DNA from: Clostridiales bacterium UBA5888
GTDB lineage: Bacteria; Bacillota; Clostridia; Oscillospirales; Oscillospiraceae
Direction of reading: 5' to 3'
Assembly (NCBI GenBank): GCA_002431965.1
Contig: DJEW01000024.1
Coordinates: forward strand, 1,746-30,321
DNA: 28,576 nt
Of this stretch, positions 14,657 to 23,625 are shown piece after piece. A program made the position numbers and the translations under genes. How positions within the stretch are numbered: the stretch's first letter is position 1; each line of letters begins with the position of its first letter. The notes beneath the pieces are model-generated. The model was not told the DNA's origin. It made no database searches and was given only the letters and a program-made list of their open reading frames with translations.

Positions 14657-15415
14657 ATGAAAAAAATTTCAGCTCTGCTGGTATCTGCGGCGATGATTTT
14701 CGCACTGACCGCCTGCGGTACGGTCTCTGATGAAACCGACAGCACCGCACAGGAAACGAATAACGCCGCGACGCCCGACACTTCATATGCAGCGCCTCAA
14801 ATCACCGATTTATATAATGAAGACTTCGATTATACCGACGGCGTAGGCAACGTTGGGCACTATTCCTACCGTGTACCCCAAATCGAGGCCGATACGCAGG
14901 GCGCGGAAGCCATCAACGAGGCTATCTCCGATGAGTACAGCCCTATCGTGGAAGGCGTTCTTGAAAATGTCTCGGATAAGGTCAGCCTGTCCTGCCTGTA
15001 CGTGGCGTGGGAGACGTATCAGTATGAAAATATACTGTCGCTGGTTGTCTCCTGCGGCTGGGACGCCGATATGAACAGCTATAACGTCTACCTGTACGAC
15101 ATTGAAAGTGGGCGGCAGCTCACCACAGCAGATTTGCTGAAGGCGCTGAACACGGATGAGGCGCTCTTCCTGGAGGCGGTACGTCAGGCTGCCGCAGAGA
15201 AGTTCGACAGCCAGAACAGCGTTATTGCAGGCGGCGATTCCAGCGAGCTGCTGACGGAACGCCGCGACTGGACGCTGTCCGGCGAGAACATCAACATGAA
15301 CGTTCGCACATACGTTGACGGCGCCGGAACGCTCCATGTGATCCTGCCTGTCGGCTCTCTCGCCGGCGCAGGCTCATACGAGCAGGTGCTGACTCTGGAC
15401 AGCATCAGCGAATAA
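14657..15415 (+). CDS. Lipoprotein with DUF3298/RsiV-like domain
   Basis: A 252-residue lipoprotein: signal peptide with lipobox LTAC (Cys20), a Thr/Ala-rich linker to ~residue 45, then a soluble alpha/beta domain. Segments such as GAEAINEAISDEYSPIVEGV, SLVVSCGWDADMNSYNVYLYDIESGRQLTTADLL and a C-terminal GTLHVILPVGSLAGAG resemble the DUF3298 / anti-sigma-V periplasmic domain. Single-gene unit: its own promoter, a GGAGG site 10 bases before the ATG, and a terminator at 15447-15485. No sigma factor gene is adjacent, so an RsiV role is not supported. The function is unknown; it probably sits on the outer face of the membrane. Confidence 0.75.
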   Translation: MKKISALLVSAAMIFALTACGTVSDETDSTAQETNNAATPDTSYAAPQITDLYNEDFDYTDGVGNVGHYSYRVPQIEADTQGAEAINEAISDEYSPIVEGVLENVSDKVSLSCLYVAWETYQYENILSLVVSCGWDADMNSYNVYLYDIESGRQLTTADLLKALNTDEALFLEAVRQAAAEKFDSQNSVIAGGDSSELLTERRDWTLSGENINMNVRTYVDGAGTLHVILPVGSLAGAGSYEQVLTLDSISE

Positions 15416-15446
15416 ACGCAGTTTTTTCGCTGCCTGAAAAATATAT

Positions 15447-15485
15447 CGCTCCTGCAAGGCTGAGCCTTGCAGGAGCGCTTTTATT
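15447..15485 (+). terminator. Terminator between the lipoprotein and araC-type genes
   Basis: Perfect 14-bp arms (15447-15460 and 15464-15477) with a 3-base loop, followed by CTTTTATTTT on the plus strand. A weaker ATATATTTTT follows on the minus strand, so it may serve both convergent genes. Confidence 0.8.
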
Positions 15486-15495
15486 TTCATATGCT

Positions 15496-16410
15496 TTAAT
15501 TTGAGTTATTCTGGTGAAACCTCCGGCGGAATTCCGTCGGAGAGATGCCGATGATCCGCGTAAAGACACGTGAAAAATAATTAGGGTCGCCAAAGCCGAC
15601 GGAGGCTGCGATTTCGGCAATGCTTTCATTGGAGAGGCAGAGCGGATTTTTTGCAAGCTCCATACGCACCTTATTGACATAGAGATTGATGTTGACGCCG
15701 GTGCGCCGTTTGAAAACACGGCTGAGGTATGATTCACTGCAATGGCAGAACTCAGAAAGCTCTGCGACGGTGACACGGTTTTTATAATTGAGCCGGATGT
15801 ACTCCAGCGCATGCGCGAGAATCGTGCCTTCACTGGAATCGTGATAGCGGCCGACGGTATCGGAATGCGGCTGTGTACTGCGCAGCAGATGATAGGTCTG
15901 CCCAAGATACTCCGCCAGCAGTTCAAGCGCCAAGATCATATGGTCCACATCGACACTCGGCGTGCGGATGGATTGCCGGTAAAGCTGCTCGGCAAGCTGT
16001 GCGTCGAGCGACGGCTTTTGCGCGCAGGCGCAGCAGATGCGGCGGAGGGTCTTTTCCTCCTGATTTTGAAAAAAGCCCGCATTTATAGAACCGATAAGCG
16101 TGTCCCCGTCAAAAATCGGGATGACATATTCGCCAAGACCTGCATGGCACATTCCGAAATATGCGTGTCCAGTGCGCTCACATTTGTGGTAAATTCTCCG
16201 GATCATACTCAGGCACATCCGGTAATGCGCCTGGTCGGACTTCATATACATGCAGAACGGATTAGTGTGTGCCAGGAACGGACGAAGCGCCTCGTCCAGA
16301 TGCTTATTGATTGCAACAAAACCGCAAAAATCCTTGATGCACAGCTGCACGCCGTGCCGCTCCGACAGGTAGCACAGATAAGCATTGATCTTCTGAAAGG
16401 AGTTGTCCAT
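15496..16410 (-). CDS. AraC-family regulator with PocR-type sensory domain
   Basis: A 304-residue regulator. The N-terminal ~150 residues fit the PocR domain (YLSERHGVQLCIKDFCGFV, then clustered cysteines in CLSMIRR-YHKCERTGHAYFGMCHAGL, then EYVIPIFDGDTLIGSINAGFF). The C-terminal ~100 residues hold the two AraC helix-turn-helices (VTVAELSEFCHCSESYLSRVFKR and IAEIAASVGFGDPNYFSRVF, ending GISPTEFRR). The start is the ATG at 16408-16410, with GGAGG five bases upstream; a GTG two codons earlier is less likely. It is divergent from the FAD oxidoreductase / ABC / gal genes and probably controls them in response to a metabolite bound by the PocR domain. Confidence 0.92.
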   Translation of the reverse strand: MDNSFQKINAYLCYLSERHGVQLCIKDFCGFVAINKHLDEALRPFLAHTNPFCMYMKSDQAHYRMCLSMIRRIYHKCERTGHAYFGMCHAGLGEYVIPIFDGDTLIGSINAGFFQNQEEKTLRRICCACAQKPSLDAQLAEQLYRQSIRTPSVDVDHMILALELLAEYLGQTYHLLRSTQPHSDTVGRYHDSSEGTILAHALEYIRLNYKNRVTVAELSEFCHCSESYLSRVFKRRTGVNINLYVNKVRMELAKNPLCLSNESIAEIAASVGFGDPNYFSRVFTRIIGISPTEFRRRFHQNNSN

Positions 16411-16440
16411 GCGCACCTCCGTAGTCTCAACCCTGATTGC

Positions 16441-16469
16441 AGTCTAGCATACAATATAACCACCGTCAA
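16441..16469 (-). promoter_or_regulatory. Promoter of the araC-type gene
   Basis: TTGACG (16464-16469) and TAGACT (16441-16446) on the minus strand, 17 bases apart, about 30 bp upstream of the start codon. Confidence 0.6.
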
Positions 16470-16580
16470 GGTACAGTGCAGTTTTGTCCAGAAAATATGC
16501 AGATAATTCAATGCAAAAAGCGGGAAAACCTGTTATCATGACGATACAAAGCAGAAATTCACGAAAATATACAGTGAAAA

Positions 16581-16597
16581 TTGTGCGCTTTGCACAA
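16581..16597. promoter_or_regulatory. Inverted repeat TTGTGC-N5-GCACAA upstream of the FAD oxidoreductase gene
   Basis: A 6-bp inverted repeat in the divergent intergenic region. If CATAAT at 16619-16624 is the -10 box of the plus-strand operon, the repeat centre lies near -42, where an activator would bind. Its half-sites equal the outer half-sites of the island palindrome at 10457-10500. Confidence 0.35.
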
Positions 16598-16686
16598 AGC
16601 AAATTCGTTTGTTCTGTGCATAATCATCAAAGCAGGAAGCAGGAAGCGGACGAAACGGCGCAGATCGGAGTGTGAACGCAGTCAAC

Positions 16687-18810
16687 ATGCAGAAAATACG
16701 AAAACAGCTTGCTGTGATCGGCGGCGGTCCGGCGGGCGTGTGCGCGGCTATCACGGCGGCGCGGCATGGCATTCAAACTGTGCTGGTGACGGATCGCCCG
16801 GTTTTGGGCGGAAACTCCAGCAGTGAAATTCGCGTCTGGACGCGCGGCGCAACCGGAGCCGGAAACATCTGGGCAGAAGAAATGGGCGTTTGGGGCGAGC
16901 TGAAGCTTGAAAACTTTTACCGCAATCCTGACGCAAACCCGGTATTCTGGGATGAAACGCTGCTGGATGCCGTGCTGTGCGAGAAAAACCTGACGCTTCT
17001 GCTCAACACGGAAGTATATGATGCACAGCTTGGCGCAGGGCGCGTTGCGGCGCTGTACGCCGTGCAGCAGAGCAGCGAGCGGCAGCTTTGTATCGAGGCG
17101 GACTTTTTTATTGACGCAACCGGCGACGGCACGGTCGGCGCGAAGGCGGGTGTGCCCTTCTCGATAGGCAATGGGAAGCACGAGACGCTCGGCAGCTCTA
17201 TATTATATTATACCCGGAAAGAAGATCACCCCGTTACCTTCATTGCGCCGGATTACGCTTATGATATGGCGCACATCGAAAAAATACTCGGCTGCGGCGG
17301 GCGCATCATCAATGAACAGATGAGCGGAAGCGACTGCTGGTGGTTTGAATACGGCGGTCTGCACGACACGATCGCAAACGCGCAGGACATTGCGCTCGAG
17401 CTGCGGCGGCTTGTGCTCGGCGTATGGAACTATGTGAAAAACAGCGGGCGGTTCGACGCCGGCTGCCGCACGCTCGACTGGATAGGCACGATTCCGGGGA
17501 AGCGCGAGAGCAGGCGGATGAAGACGGAGTATTGCCTGACCGTGCAGGACATTATATCGCAAAGAACATTTCCAGACGGCGCATTTTACGGCGGATGGTA
17601 TATGGATGCCCATCCCTCCGGCGGAATGTACGATTCCGCAGAGGAAAACTGCATACAGACACCTGTGAATATCTATCAGATCCCGCTGCGCTGTCTTTAC
17701 AACCGTTCGGTCGCAAATCTGCTGTTTGCGGGGCGGAGCATCGGCGTTGAACGCAGTGTCTTTTTCTCCAGCCGCATCATGAACACATGCGCCCTGTCGG
17801 GTCAGGCAGCCGGAACGCTTGCCGCAGCCTGCCTGTGCGCCGGAAAGGCGCCGGCGGAGCTGGACGGGCGTGAGATAGAGGCAATTCGCAGAACGCTCGT
17901 GCGCGATGACATGCTCATCCCCGGCGCGGTCATTGAAGATCGGGGCGATCTTGCAAGGCAGGCCGCCATATGGGCAAGCAGCGTTCATGATGCAGGTCCC
18001 GGCAATACGACGGGGCAAATCTCTCTGAAAGACGGCGGCTTTGCCGCTTTCCCGGCTGTGCACGGAAGGAGCATCCGGATAGAGGTCTGTGCCGAACGCG
18101 CGACCACGCTTCGCGCCCGGTGCGCAGCCGCAGACCTGCCCAACCGCCTGAATGCCGGCGCTGAAACAACGTCGCTGCAATGGGAAATACGCGCCGGAAC
18201 GCAGACTGTCGAGGCTGAGATCACAAGCGAAAGCCAATTCTGTCTGTGGTCGTTCGAGCCAAATCCGCTCGTCAGCCTTGCGGTATGCGAGCGAGTGCGC
18301 GTGGGATTCCTCTGCGGGCAAAATAATATGCCCGAGGTGTATGAGCCGCGCGCGTGGTATCCGGAGTTTTCTTCGCTTTACAGCGCAGAGCAGATGCTGT
18401 CTGCTGAAAGCCGTCCATGGGGCGGGGTCAACGCATGGATCGCCGCGCCGGAGGATGCATGCCCGCAGGTGTACCTTCGCTGGGAAAAGGCCATAGATGC
18501 GCAGGAAATACTGCTGTATCTCGACCCGGATCTTGCGATGGAGCTACCAAGCAGCCATGCAAGCCATTGGGAAAAGAGCCATCTCTTTGCCGCGCGGACA
18601 TCCATGCCGCCGCAGCTTGTGAGCGAGCTTATGCTGACGGCAGAGCTTGAAAACGGTGAAACGGCGCTTCTTGCCGCGCTGCATGATCAGCATCAGCGGC
18701 TTATAAGGGTGCGTCTCTCCGGTACACAGCGGCTTCGTTCACTGCGCGTGGAGCTTGGCAAAACCTGGGGCGGTCTCCCGCCTGTCATTTATAAAATCAG
18801 CGTTTATTAA
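16687..18810 (+). CDS. Large FAD-dependent oxidoreductase (FAD_oxidored family)
   Basis: A 707-residue flavoprotein. The N terminus has the dinucleotide-binding motif (VIGGGPAGVCAAITAARHG, residues 10-28), followed by PVLGGNSSSEIRVW, typical of the FAD_oxidored family. A second FAD-contact region (FFIDATGDGTVGAKAGV) is near residue 140, and LLFAGRSIGVERSVFFSSRIMNTCALSGQAAGTLAAA (~residues 340-380) closes the FAD domain. The last ~300 residues form a separate, mostly beta region of unknown role. The start is ambiguous: ATG at 16687 fits family N termini, while a GTG at 16672 is possible; neither has ideal ribosome-site spacing. It leads the sugar ABC genes, so oxidation of an imported glycoside or its aglycone is a reasonable but unproven guess. 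Confidence 0.85.
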   Translation: MQKIRKQLAVIGGGPAGVCAAITAARHGIQTVLVTDRPVLGGNSSSEIRVWTRGATGAGNIWAEEMGVWGELKLENFYRNPDANPVFWDETLLDAVLCEKNLTLLLNTEVYDAQLGAGRVAALYAVQQSSERQLCIEADFFIDATGDGTVGAKAGVPFSIGNGKHETLGSSILYYTRKEDHPVTFIAPDYAYDMAHIEKILGCGGRIINEQMSGSDCWWFEYGGLHDTIANAQDIALELRRLVLGVWNYVKNSGRFDAGCRTLDWIGTIPGKRESRRMKTEYCLTVQDIISQRTFPDGAFYGGWYMDAHPSGGMYDSAEENCIQTPVNIYQIPLRCLYNRSVANLLFAGRSIGVERSVFFSSRIMNTCALSGQAAGTLAAACLCAGKAPAELDGREIEAIRRTLVRDDMLIPGAVIEDRGDLARQAAIWASSVHDAGPGNTTGQISLKDGGFAAFPAVHGRSIRIEVCAERATTLRARCAAADLPNRLNAGAETTSLQWEIRAGTQTVEAEITSESQFCLWSFEPNPLVSLAVCERVRVGFLCGQNNMPEVYEPRAWYPEFSSLYSAEQMLSAESRPWGGVNAWIAAPEDACPQVYLRWEKAIDAQEILLYLDPDLAMELPSSHASHWEKSHLFAARTSMPPQLVSELMLTAELENGETALLAALHDQHQRLIRVRLSGTQRLRSLRVELGKTWGGLPPVIYKISVY

Positions 18811-18865
18811 GTCATCACGGCAAAAGCCATGATATAAACACAAAAAAAGAAAGGAATCTGACACC

Positions 18866-20200
18866 ATGAAGAAACTTCTTGCACTGCTTCTTGCGCTCGC
18901 CATGTGTCTGTCGCTTGCGGCATGCACCTCGTCCGCCAAGAACGACGCTGCGGCAAGCACCGCAGCCCCAGCAGCCGACGCCGCCGCGGACAGCGGCGCA
19001 GACGCTTCCGAATCCTCTGCCGAGGGCGGCAAAAACATTGTATGGGCCGGTTGGTCCGGCGAGGAAGAGGCCAGCAAAGACATCTTCCAGCGCATGATGA
19101 AAACCTACGAAGACGCCTCCGGCAACACTGTGACATGGGTCGGCTGGACATGGGCCGACACTGCACAGCAGCTTCTCATCCGCACTCAGGGCGGCGAACA
19201 GCTTGACCTTGCACAGGCGGACATCGGCATATTCAACACCATCGCAGCCGCCGACGTACTGGCCGACTGGAACGAGATCCTCGGCGAGGATTATCTGAAA
19301 GAAAACTTTGAGCAGTCGGCGCTCGACGTCGGCAATATCGACGGCAAGCAGCTTGGTCTTCCGTGGAGCATGGCGGCCATCACCATGGTCTACAATCCTG
19401 AAATTCTGACCGCTGCCGGCTGGGAAAAGGCTCCTGCAACTATTGAAGAGTTCGAGCAGTGCATGGCCGATATAAAGGCTTATGATCCCGAGATCATCCC
19501 CTACGCCGTTTCCACCAAGGACGCCACCTGCGCGGGCGACTTCATGCCCTGGCTGTGGACGTTCGGCGGCGCGATCTTCAACGAGGACGGCACGGTAGCC
19601 ATCGACTCTGACGCAGCTGTAAAGTGCATAGAGTGGTACCAGAAGCTCATGAATGAGGGCTACATCGCAATGGATACCGGGCGCGGCGAGGCACGTCAGG
19701 CATTCGCGCAGGGCAAGGTAGCGTTCTATGATGACGCTGTCGTTGCAAAGGGACAGGCCGTCAACAACGGTGTTGCTCCGGAAGACGTCGTCAAGGTCTG
19801 CTCGGCCATGGCCCGCCCCGTTCTGAATGCCGGCGATCAGCCGCAGTCCACCATGTGGGGTCATATGCTCGTAACGTTCAAGAATTCCGAGTATCAGCAG
19901 GAAGCTGCCGATCTGGCAAAGACGCTTGTGAGCGACGAGGTCGCAATGGACTACTTTGAAAATAACGGTATGCCCCCTGTCACCAAGAGCATGGCAGCCA
20001 AGGATGAGGTCAAGAACGACGCTTACCTCAACGGCTTCCTGACCGCCACATCCACGGCGCGTCTGGAGGAGACGGCGCGCATGACCAATGCCAGCGAGAT
20101 CAAGACCATCATCACTGAAGAGCTGCAGTATGCACTGCTTGGTCAGAAGACCGCAGAGCAGGCAGTTGACGATATGGCCGCCCGCCTGAACGCGCTGTAA
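18866..20200 (+). CDS. Sugar ABC transporter substrate-binding lipoprotein (CUT1, SBP_bac_1 type)
   Basis: A 444-residue lipoprotein with lipobox LAAC (Cys20), an Ala/Ser-rich linker to ~residue 50, then a family 1 binding-protein fold (IVWAGWSGEEEASKDIFQRMM, GEQLDLAQADIGIFNTIAAA, GLPWSMAAITMVYNPEILTAAGWEKAPATIEEF). Such proteins bind oligosaccharides or glycosides. A GAAAGGA site precedes the ATG. It lies 55 bp after the FAD oxidoreductase gene and is followed by a hairpin and two permease genes. Leloir-pathway genes downstream suggest a galactose-containing ligand. Confidence 0.93.
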   Translation: MKKLLALLLALAMCLSLAACTSSAKNDAAASTAAPAADAAADSGADASESSAEGGKNIVWAGWSGEEEASKDIFQRMMKTYEDASGNTVTWVGWTWADTAQQLLIRTQGGEQLDLAQADIGIFNTIAAADVLADWNEILGEDYLKENFEQSALDVGNIDGKQLGLPWSMAAITMVYNPEILTAAGWEKAPATIEEFEQCMADIKAYDPEIIPYAVSTKDATCAGDFMPWLWTFGGAIFNEDGTVAIDSDAAVKCIEWYQKLMNEGYIAMDTGRGEARQAFAQGKVAFYDDAVVAKGQAVNNGVAPEDVVKVCSAMARPVLNAGDQPQSTMWGHMLVTFKNSEYQQEAADLAKTLVSDEVAMDYFENNGMPPVTKSMAAKDEVKNDAYLNGFLTATSTARLEETARMTNASEIKTIITEELQYALLGQKTAEQAVDDMAARLNAL

Positions 20201-20214
20201 GCAGCACTTTCTTT

Positions 20215-20244
20215 GTCATCCCGGCTCGCATGAGTCGGGATGAC
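20215..20244 (+). other. Intercistronic stem-loop after the binding-protein gene
   Basis: Arms of 13 bp (20215-20227 and 20232-20244; 12 Watson-Crick pairs and one G-U) with a 4-base loop and no T run. Such hairpins after binding-protein genes usually protect the upstream message and raise its level over the permease genes. Confidence 0.7.
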
Positions 20245-20288
20245 GTGCAAGCAATCCGGCGGAAAGCCGCAGAACGGAGGTTCCTGCA

Positions 20289-21182
20289 TTGAAACAAATA
20301 AAGAACGGACGCGGGCTGACAGACTCCCAGATGGGCTTTTTGCTGATTATTCCGGGTCTGGCCGTGTTCCTCGCCATCATCCTGTATCCATTTATAGACG
20401 CGGTCATCACCAGCTTTACGGATCGCTCGCTCCTATATCCCAATTACAAATTCGTCGCATTCGCCAATTACGCCAAGGTCTTCAAAGATCCCTATTTTGG
20501 GAAAACGCTCTTCACGACGCTGCTTTTTGTCGCCGGCAGCACCGTTCTTCCCTACACGCTCGGTCTTATCTGGGCCGTAGACTTAAACCAGGGGTTCAAA
20601 GGCGCGGAGTTTCTGCGCGGCGTGACCCTTGTGAACTGGATTATTCCCGGCACTGCCATAGGCTTTCTCTGGAGCTGGATATTCAACGGTCAGTACGGTA
20701 TTTTAAATAGCATTCTCGAAGCGCTCGGTATTTTGGACACCGGCATCCCCTGGCTCGGTCAGACAAAAACGGCGCTGCTGTGCGTCATAATCGCGCGTAC
20801 CTGGCAGATGCTGCCATGGTATATGGCATTTTTGCTCGGCGGTCTGCAAAGCGTATCGCTCGAGCAGGTCGAGGCGGCGCATATCGACGGTGCAAATAAC
20901 TGGATAACATTTTGGCACATAATAATGCCCGGCATGAAGCAGACGGCTGTGCTGGTGTTCATTCTTGGTCTGATCGGCAATTTGCAGCACTTTGACCTGC
21001 CGTGGACAATGACGCAGGGCGGTCCCGCTCGTGCGACGACAACGCTGTCCATCGAGGTTTACACAACGGCATTCAAGAACTGGAATATGGGCAAGGCGGC
21101 CACGGTCGGCACGATCTGGGCAATACTGCTTGCCATTTTCAGCATCATGTACCTGCGCCAGCAGAACAAGCAGGACAGCTAA
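20289..21182 (+). CDS. Sugar ABC transporter permease (MalF/UgpA type)
   Basis: A 297-residue permease with six predicted membrane helices. The first is at ~residues 17-40. The family EAA loop that docks the ATPase is EAAHIDGANNWITFWHIIMP, starting at residue 195. The start codon is TTG, supported by a GGAGG 8 bases upstream. It pairs with the next gene to form the heterodimeric channel. Confidence 0.93.
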   Translation: MKQIKNGRGLTDSQMGFLLIIPGLAVFLAIILYPFIDAVITSFTDRSLLYPNYKFVAFANYAKVFKDPYFGKTLFTTLLFVAGSTVLPYTLGLIWAVDLNQGFKGAEFLRGVTLVNWIIPGTAIGFLWSWIFNGQYGILNSILEALGILDTGIPWLGQTKTALLCVIIARTWQMLPWYMAFLLGGLQSVSLEQVEAAHIDGANNWITFWHIIMPGMKQTAVLVFILGLIGNLQHFDLPWTMTQGGPARATTTLSIEVYTTAFKNWNMGKAATVGTIWAILLAIFSIMYLRQQNKQDS

Positions 21183-21194
21183 GGAGAGAAGAAC

Positions 21195-22025
21195 ATGTTC
21201 CAAAAAACGACCGCATTCCGCATTTTTTTCTGGGCAAGCCTGATACTTATCGGCTTTTTTATCTTCTTCCCTCTGCTATGGCTCATCAACACGGCGCTCA
21301 AGCCGACAAGTGAGACGTTCAGCACCTATTTCTTCGTCGGTCCGCTTACGCTGGACAACATCATCCACATTGTGACGGACGCGAAGATCATGGGCTACCT
21401 GAAAAACAGCCTGATCGTGTCGTTCGGTTCAAGCCTGATGGCAACGATAGTCTGTGCGTTTGCCGGGTACAGCTTTGCAAAATTCCGCTACCGCGGACGT
21501 AAATTCGTCATGGGAATGTTCATGATGAGTCAGGCGTTTCCTCAGGCGATCCTGCTTCTGTCCATATATTCACTGATGAACAAAACGGGACTTCTCGGCA
21601 GCTATTGGGCGCTTCTCATCAGCTATGTCGTCTTTACGCTGCCTGTCGGCACGTGGACGCTCAAAAGCTATTTTGACAACATTCCGGACTCTCTTATAGA
21701 AAGCGCGAAAATAGACGGCGCAGGGCATTGGCGCATCATGACGAAAATTGTTTTCCCCATGGCTGTGCCCGGCATGATCTCGATTGCAATCTACGGCTTT
21801 GTCTGGAGCTGGAACGATCTGCTCTACTCCATGACGCTCGTCACGGACACTGCCAAACGGACGCTGGCATCGGGTCTTGTAATGACGTTCCTTGGCGAGG
21901 CATCGACCAACTGGGGCTATATGATGGCAGCGTCCATCGTAGCGGCTATCCCCGTTACCGTGATCTTTGTGTTTTTGCAGCGCTATTTCATTCAGGGCTT
22001 GACGGCAGGCGCCGTGAAAGGTTAG
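21195..22025 (+). CDS. Sugar ABC transporter permease (MalG/UgpE type)
   Basis: A 276-residue partner permease. It shows an N-terminal helix (FFIFFPLLWLINTALKPT), the typical YSFAKFRYRGRKF segment and an EAA loop (ESAKIDGAGHWRIMTKIVFP). It starts 12 bp after the preceding permease with an AAGGAG site. No ATPase gene accompanies these permeases, so a shared MsmK/UgpC-type ATPase encoded elsewhere is expected, as is usual for CUT1 systems in Firmicutes. Confidence 0.93.
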   Translation: MFQKTTAFRIFFWASLILIGFFIFFPLLWLINTALKPTSETFSTYFFVGPLTLDNIIHIVTDAKIMGYLKNSLIVSFGSSLMATIVCAFAGYSFAKFRYRGRKFVMGMFMMSQAFPQAILLLSIYSLMNKTGLLGSYWALLISYVVFTLPVGTWTLKSYFDNIPDSLIESAKIDGAGHWRIMTKIVFPMAVPGMISIAIYGFVWSWNDLLYSMTLVTDTAKRTLASGLVMTFLGEASTNWGYMMAASIVAAIPVTVIFVFLQRYFIQGLTAGAVKG

Positions 22026-22030
22026 TATAT

Positions 22031-22081
22031 CCCTCGGCGGGCAATGCGAGACGGGTCTCGTGCCTGTCGGGGGATTTTTTT
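22031..22081 (+). terminator. Intrinsic terminator between the ABC permease genes and galT
   Basis: A long imperfect hairpin (CCCTCGGCGGGC ... GCCTGTCGGGGG, with an inner GAGAC/GTCTC) followed by seven Ts. It probably ends most transcripts from the transporter unit and lowers read-through into galT-galK. Confidence 0.75.
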
Positions 22082-22122
22082 GCTGGATTTCTCAATTACG
22101 GAAAAGGAGTGCTCACGCAACT

Positions 22123-23625
22123 ATGAATATCAAAACGGTTTGGGCGGCGCTGGATTCACTGCTTGATTACGCAAAGGTCTGTGGGCTTCTGCCCGCGTTT
22201 GATGAGACGTTTGCACGGAACAGCCTGCTTGCGGAGTTGAAGCTGGAAGGCTATGAAAAGCAGAGCGAACTCTTCGGCTTTCCGGAGTGTCTGAGCGTTT
22301 TATGCGATTATGCAGCTGAGCAGGGATTGACCGGAGATACCGTTGCGGAGCGGGATCTCTTTGACACGCGGCTGATGGGATGCATTACGCCGCGCCCATC
22401 TGACGTACTGGGCAAATTCCAAAGTCTGTATCAAAAAAGTCCAAAGGACGCGACCGATTATTTCTACAAGCTGAGTCAGGACTGCAACTACATACGCCGC
22501 GACAGGATCGCAAAGGACGAGCACTGGCTTTCCGCCACAAAATACGGTGAGCTTGAGATTTCCATCAACCTCTCAAAGCCCGAGAAAGACCCGCGCGACA
22601 TTGCCGCAGCGAAGATGAAAAAAGCATCCGGATACCCGAAATGCCTGCTGTGCGTGGAGAACGTGGGCTACGCGGGCAGCATCACGCACCCTGCAAGGCA
22701 GAACCTGCGCGTGATGCCGGTGACTCTGGACGGTCAGCCGTGGGGCTTTCAGTACTCTCCTTATGTCTATTACAATGAGCACGCCATCATCATGAACACC
22801 CGGCATACGCCGATGGTCATTGACAGATCGACCTTTGAAAAGCTGTTTTCCTTCGTGGAGCAATTCCCGCACTACTTTGCCGGCTCAAATGCCGATCTTC
22901 CAATCGTCGGCGGCAGCATTCTGGCGCACGAGCATTTTCAGGGAGGTCGCCACACTTTCCCGATGGAGAAGGCAGAGGCGGAGTTCACGTTCAGCGTGCC
23001 CGGTTTTGATGATGTTGACTGCTGCATCGTGAAATATCCGATGACTGTGATCCGACTGAGCTCGTATAACAAAGCCCAGCTCTGCGAGCTGTCCGGCAGG
23101 ATTCTGTCGAAATGGCGCGCATATTCCGACCCTGCCGCGATGATCTTTGCGGAGACAAACGGCGAGGCGCATAACACTGTCACGCCGATTGCGCGCATGA
23201 GAGACGACCGGTACGAGCTGGATATGGTCTTGCGCTGCAACCTCACGACAAAGGAGCATCCGCTCGGGCTATACCACCCGCACGAGCAGCTGCACCACAT
23301 CAAGAAAGAAAACATCGGTCTTATAGAGGTCATGGGGCTTGCAATCCTGCCCGGACGGCTGAAAAAAGAGATGACAGATCTTGAAGCCGCGCTTTTAAAT
23401 GGCGAAAATCTGCGGGAAAACGGCGAGCTTTCCAAGCACGCCGACTGGGCAGATGATTTTATGCAGCGGCATCCGGAGTTTTGCGCAGACAATGCCGGGG
23501 AGATCATCAGATTTGAAATTGGGCAGGTATTTGCACAGGTTCTTGAATGCGCAGGAGTGTATAAGTGCACGCCGGAGGGGCGTGAACACCTCAAGAAATT
23601 TTTGCAGGAGGTTGAGCATGGATAA
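22123..23625 (+). CDS. galT: Type 2 galactose-1-phosphate uridylyltransferase
   Basis: A 500-residue enzyme of the Firmicute type 2 GalT family, which exchanges galactose 1-phosphate with UDP-glucose in the Leloir pathway. The nucleotidyl-transfer motif is HEHFQGG at residues 269-275, with H271 as the likely uridylylated residue, preceded by ADLPIVGGSILA. Downstream, LYHPHEQLHHIKKENIGLIEVMGLAILPGRL is also characteristic of type 2. I chose the ATG at 22123, with GGAG about 13 bases upstream; an open frame further upstream runs through the terminator. Its stop overlaps the galK start by 8 bp. Confidence 0.95.
   Translation: MNIKTVWAALDSLLDYAKVCGLLPAFDETFARNSLLAELKLEGYEKQSELFGFPECLSVLCDYAAEQGLTGDTVAERDLFDTRLMGCITPRPSDVLGKFQSLYQKSPKDATDYFYKLSQDCNYIRRDRIAKDEHWLSATKYGELEISINLSKPEKDPRDIAAAKMKKASGYPKCLLCVENVGYAGSITHPARQNLRVMPVTLDGQPWGFQYSPYVYYNEHAIIMNTRHTPMVIDRSTFEKLFSFVEQFPHYFAGSNADLPIVGGSILAHEHFQGGRHTFPMEKAEAEFTFSVPGFDDVDCCIVKYPMTVIRLSSYNKAQLCELSGRILSKWRAYSDPAAMIFAETNGEAHNTVTPIARMRDDRYELDMVLRCNLTTKEHPLGLYHPHEQLHHIKKENIGLIEVMGLAILPGRLKKEMTDLEAALLNGENLRENGELSKHADWADDFMQRHPEFCADNAGEIIRFEIGQVFAQVLECAGVYKCTPEGREHLKKFLQEVEHG

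Noticed and set aside
17203..18321. 372-residue open frame antisense to the FAD oxidoreductase gene
   Set aside because: Shadow frame of a GC-rich gene: composition rich in Arg/Ala/His, no domain pattern, no ribosome site.
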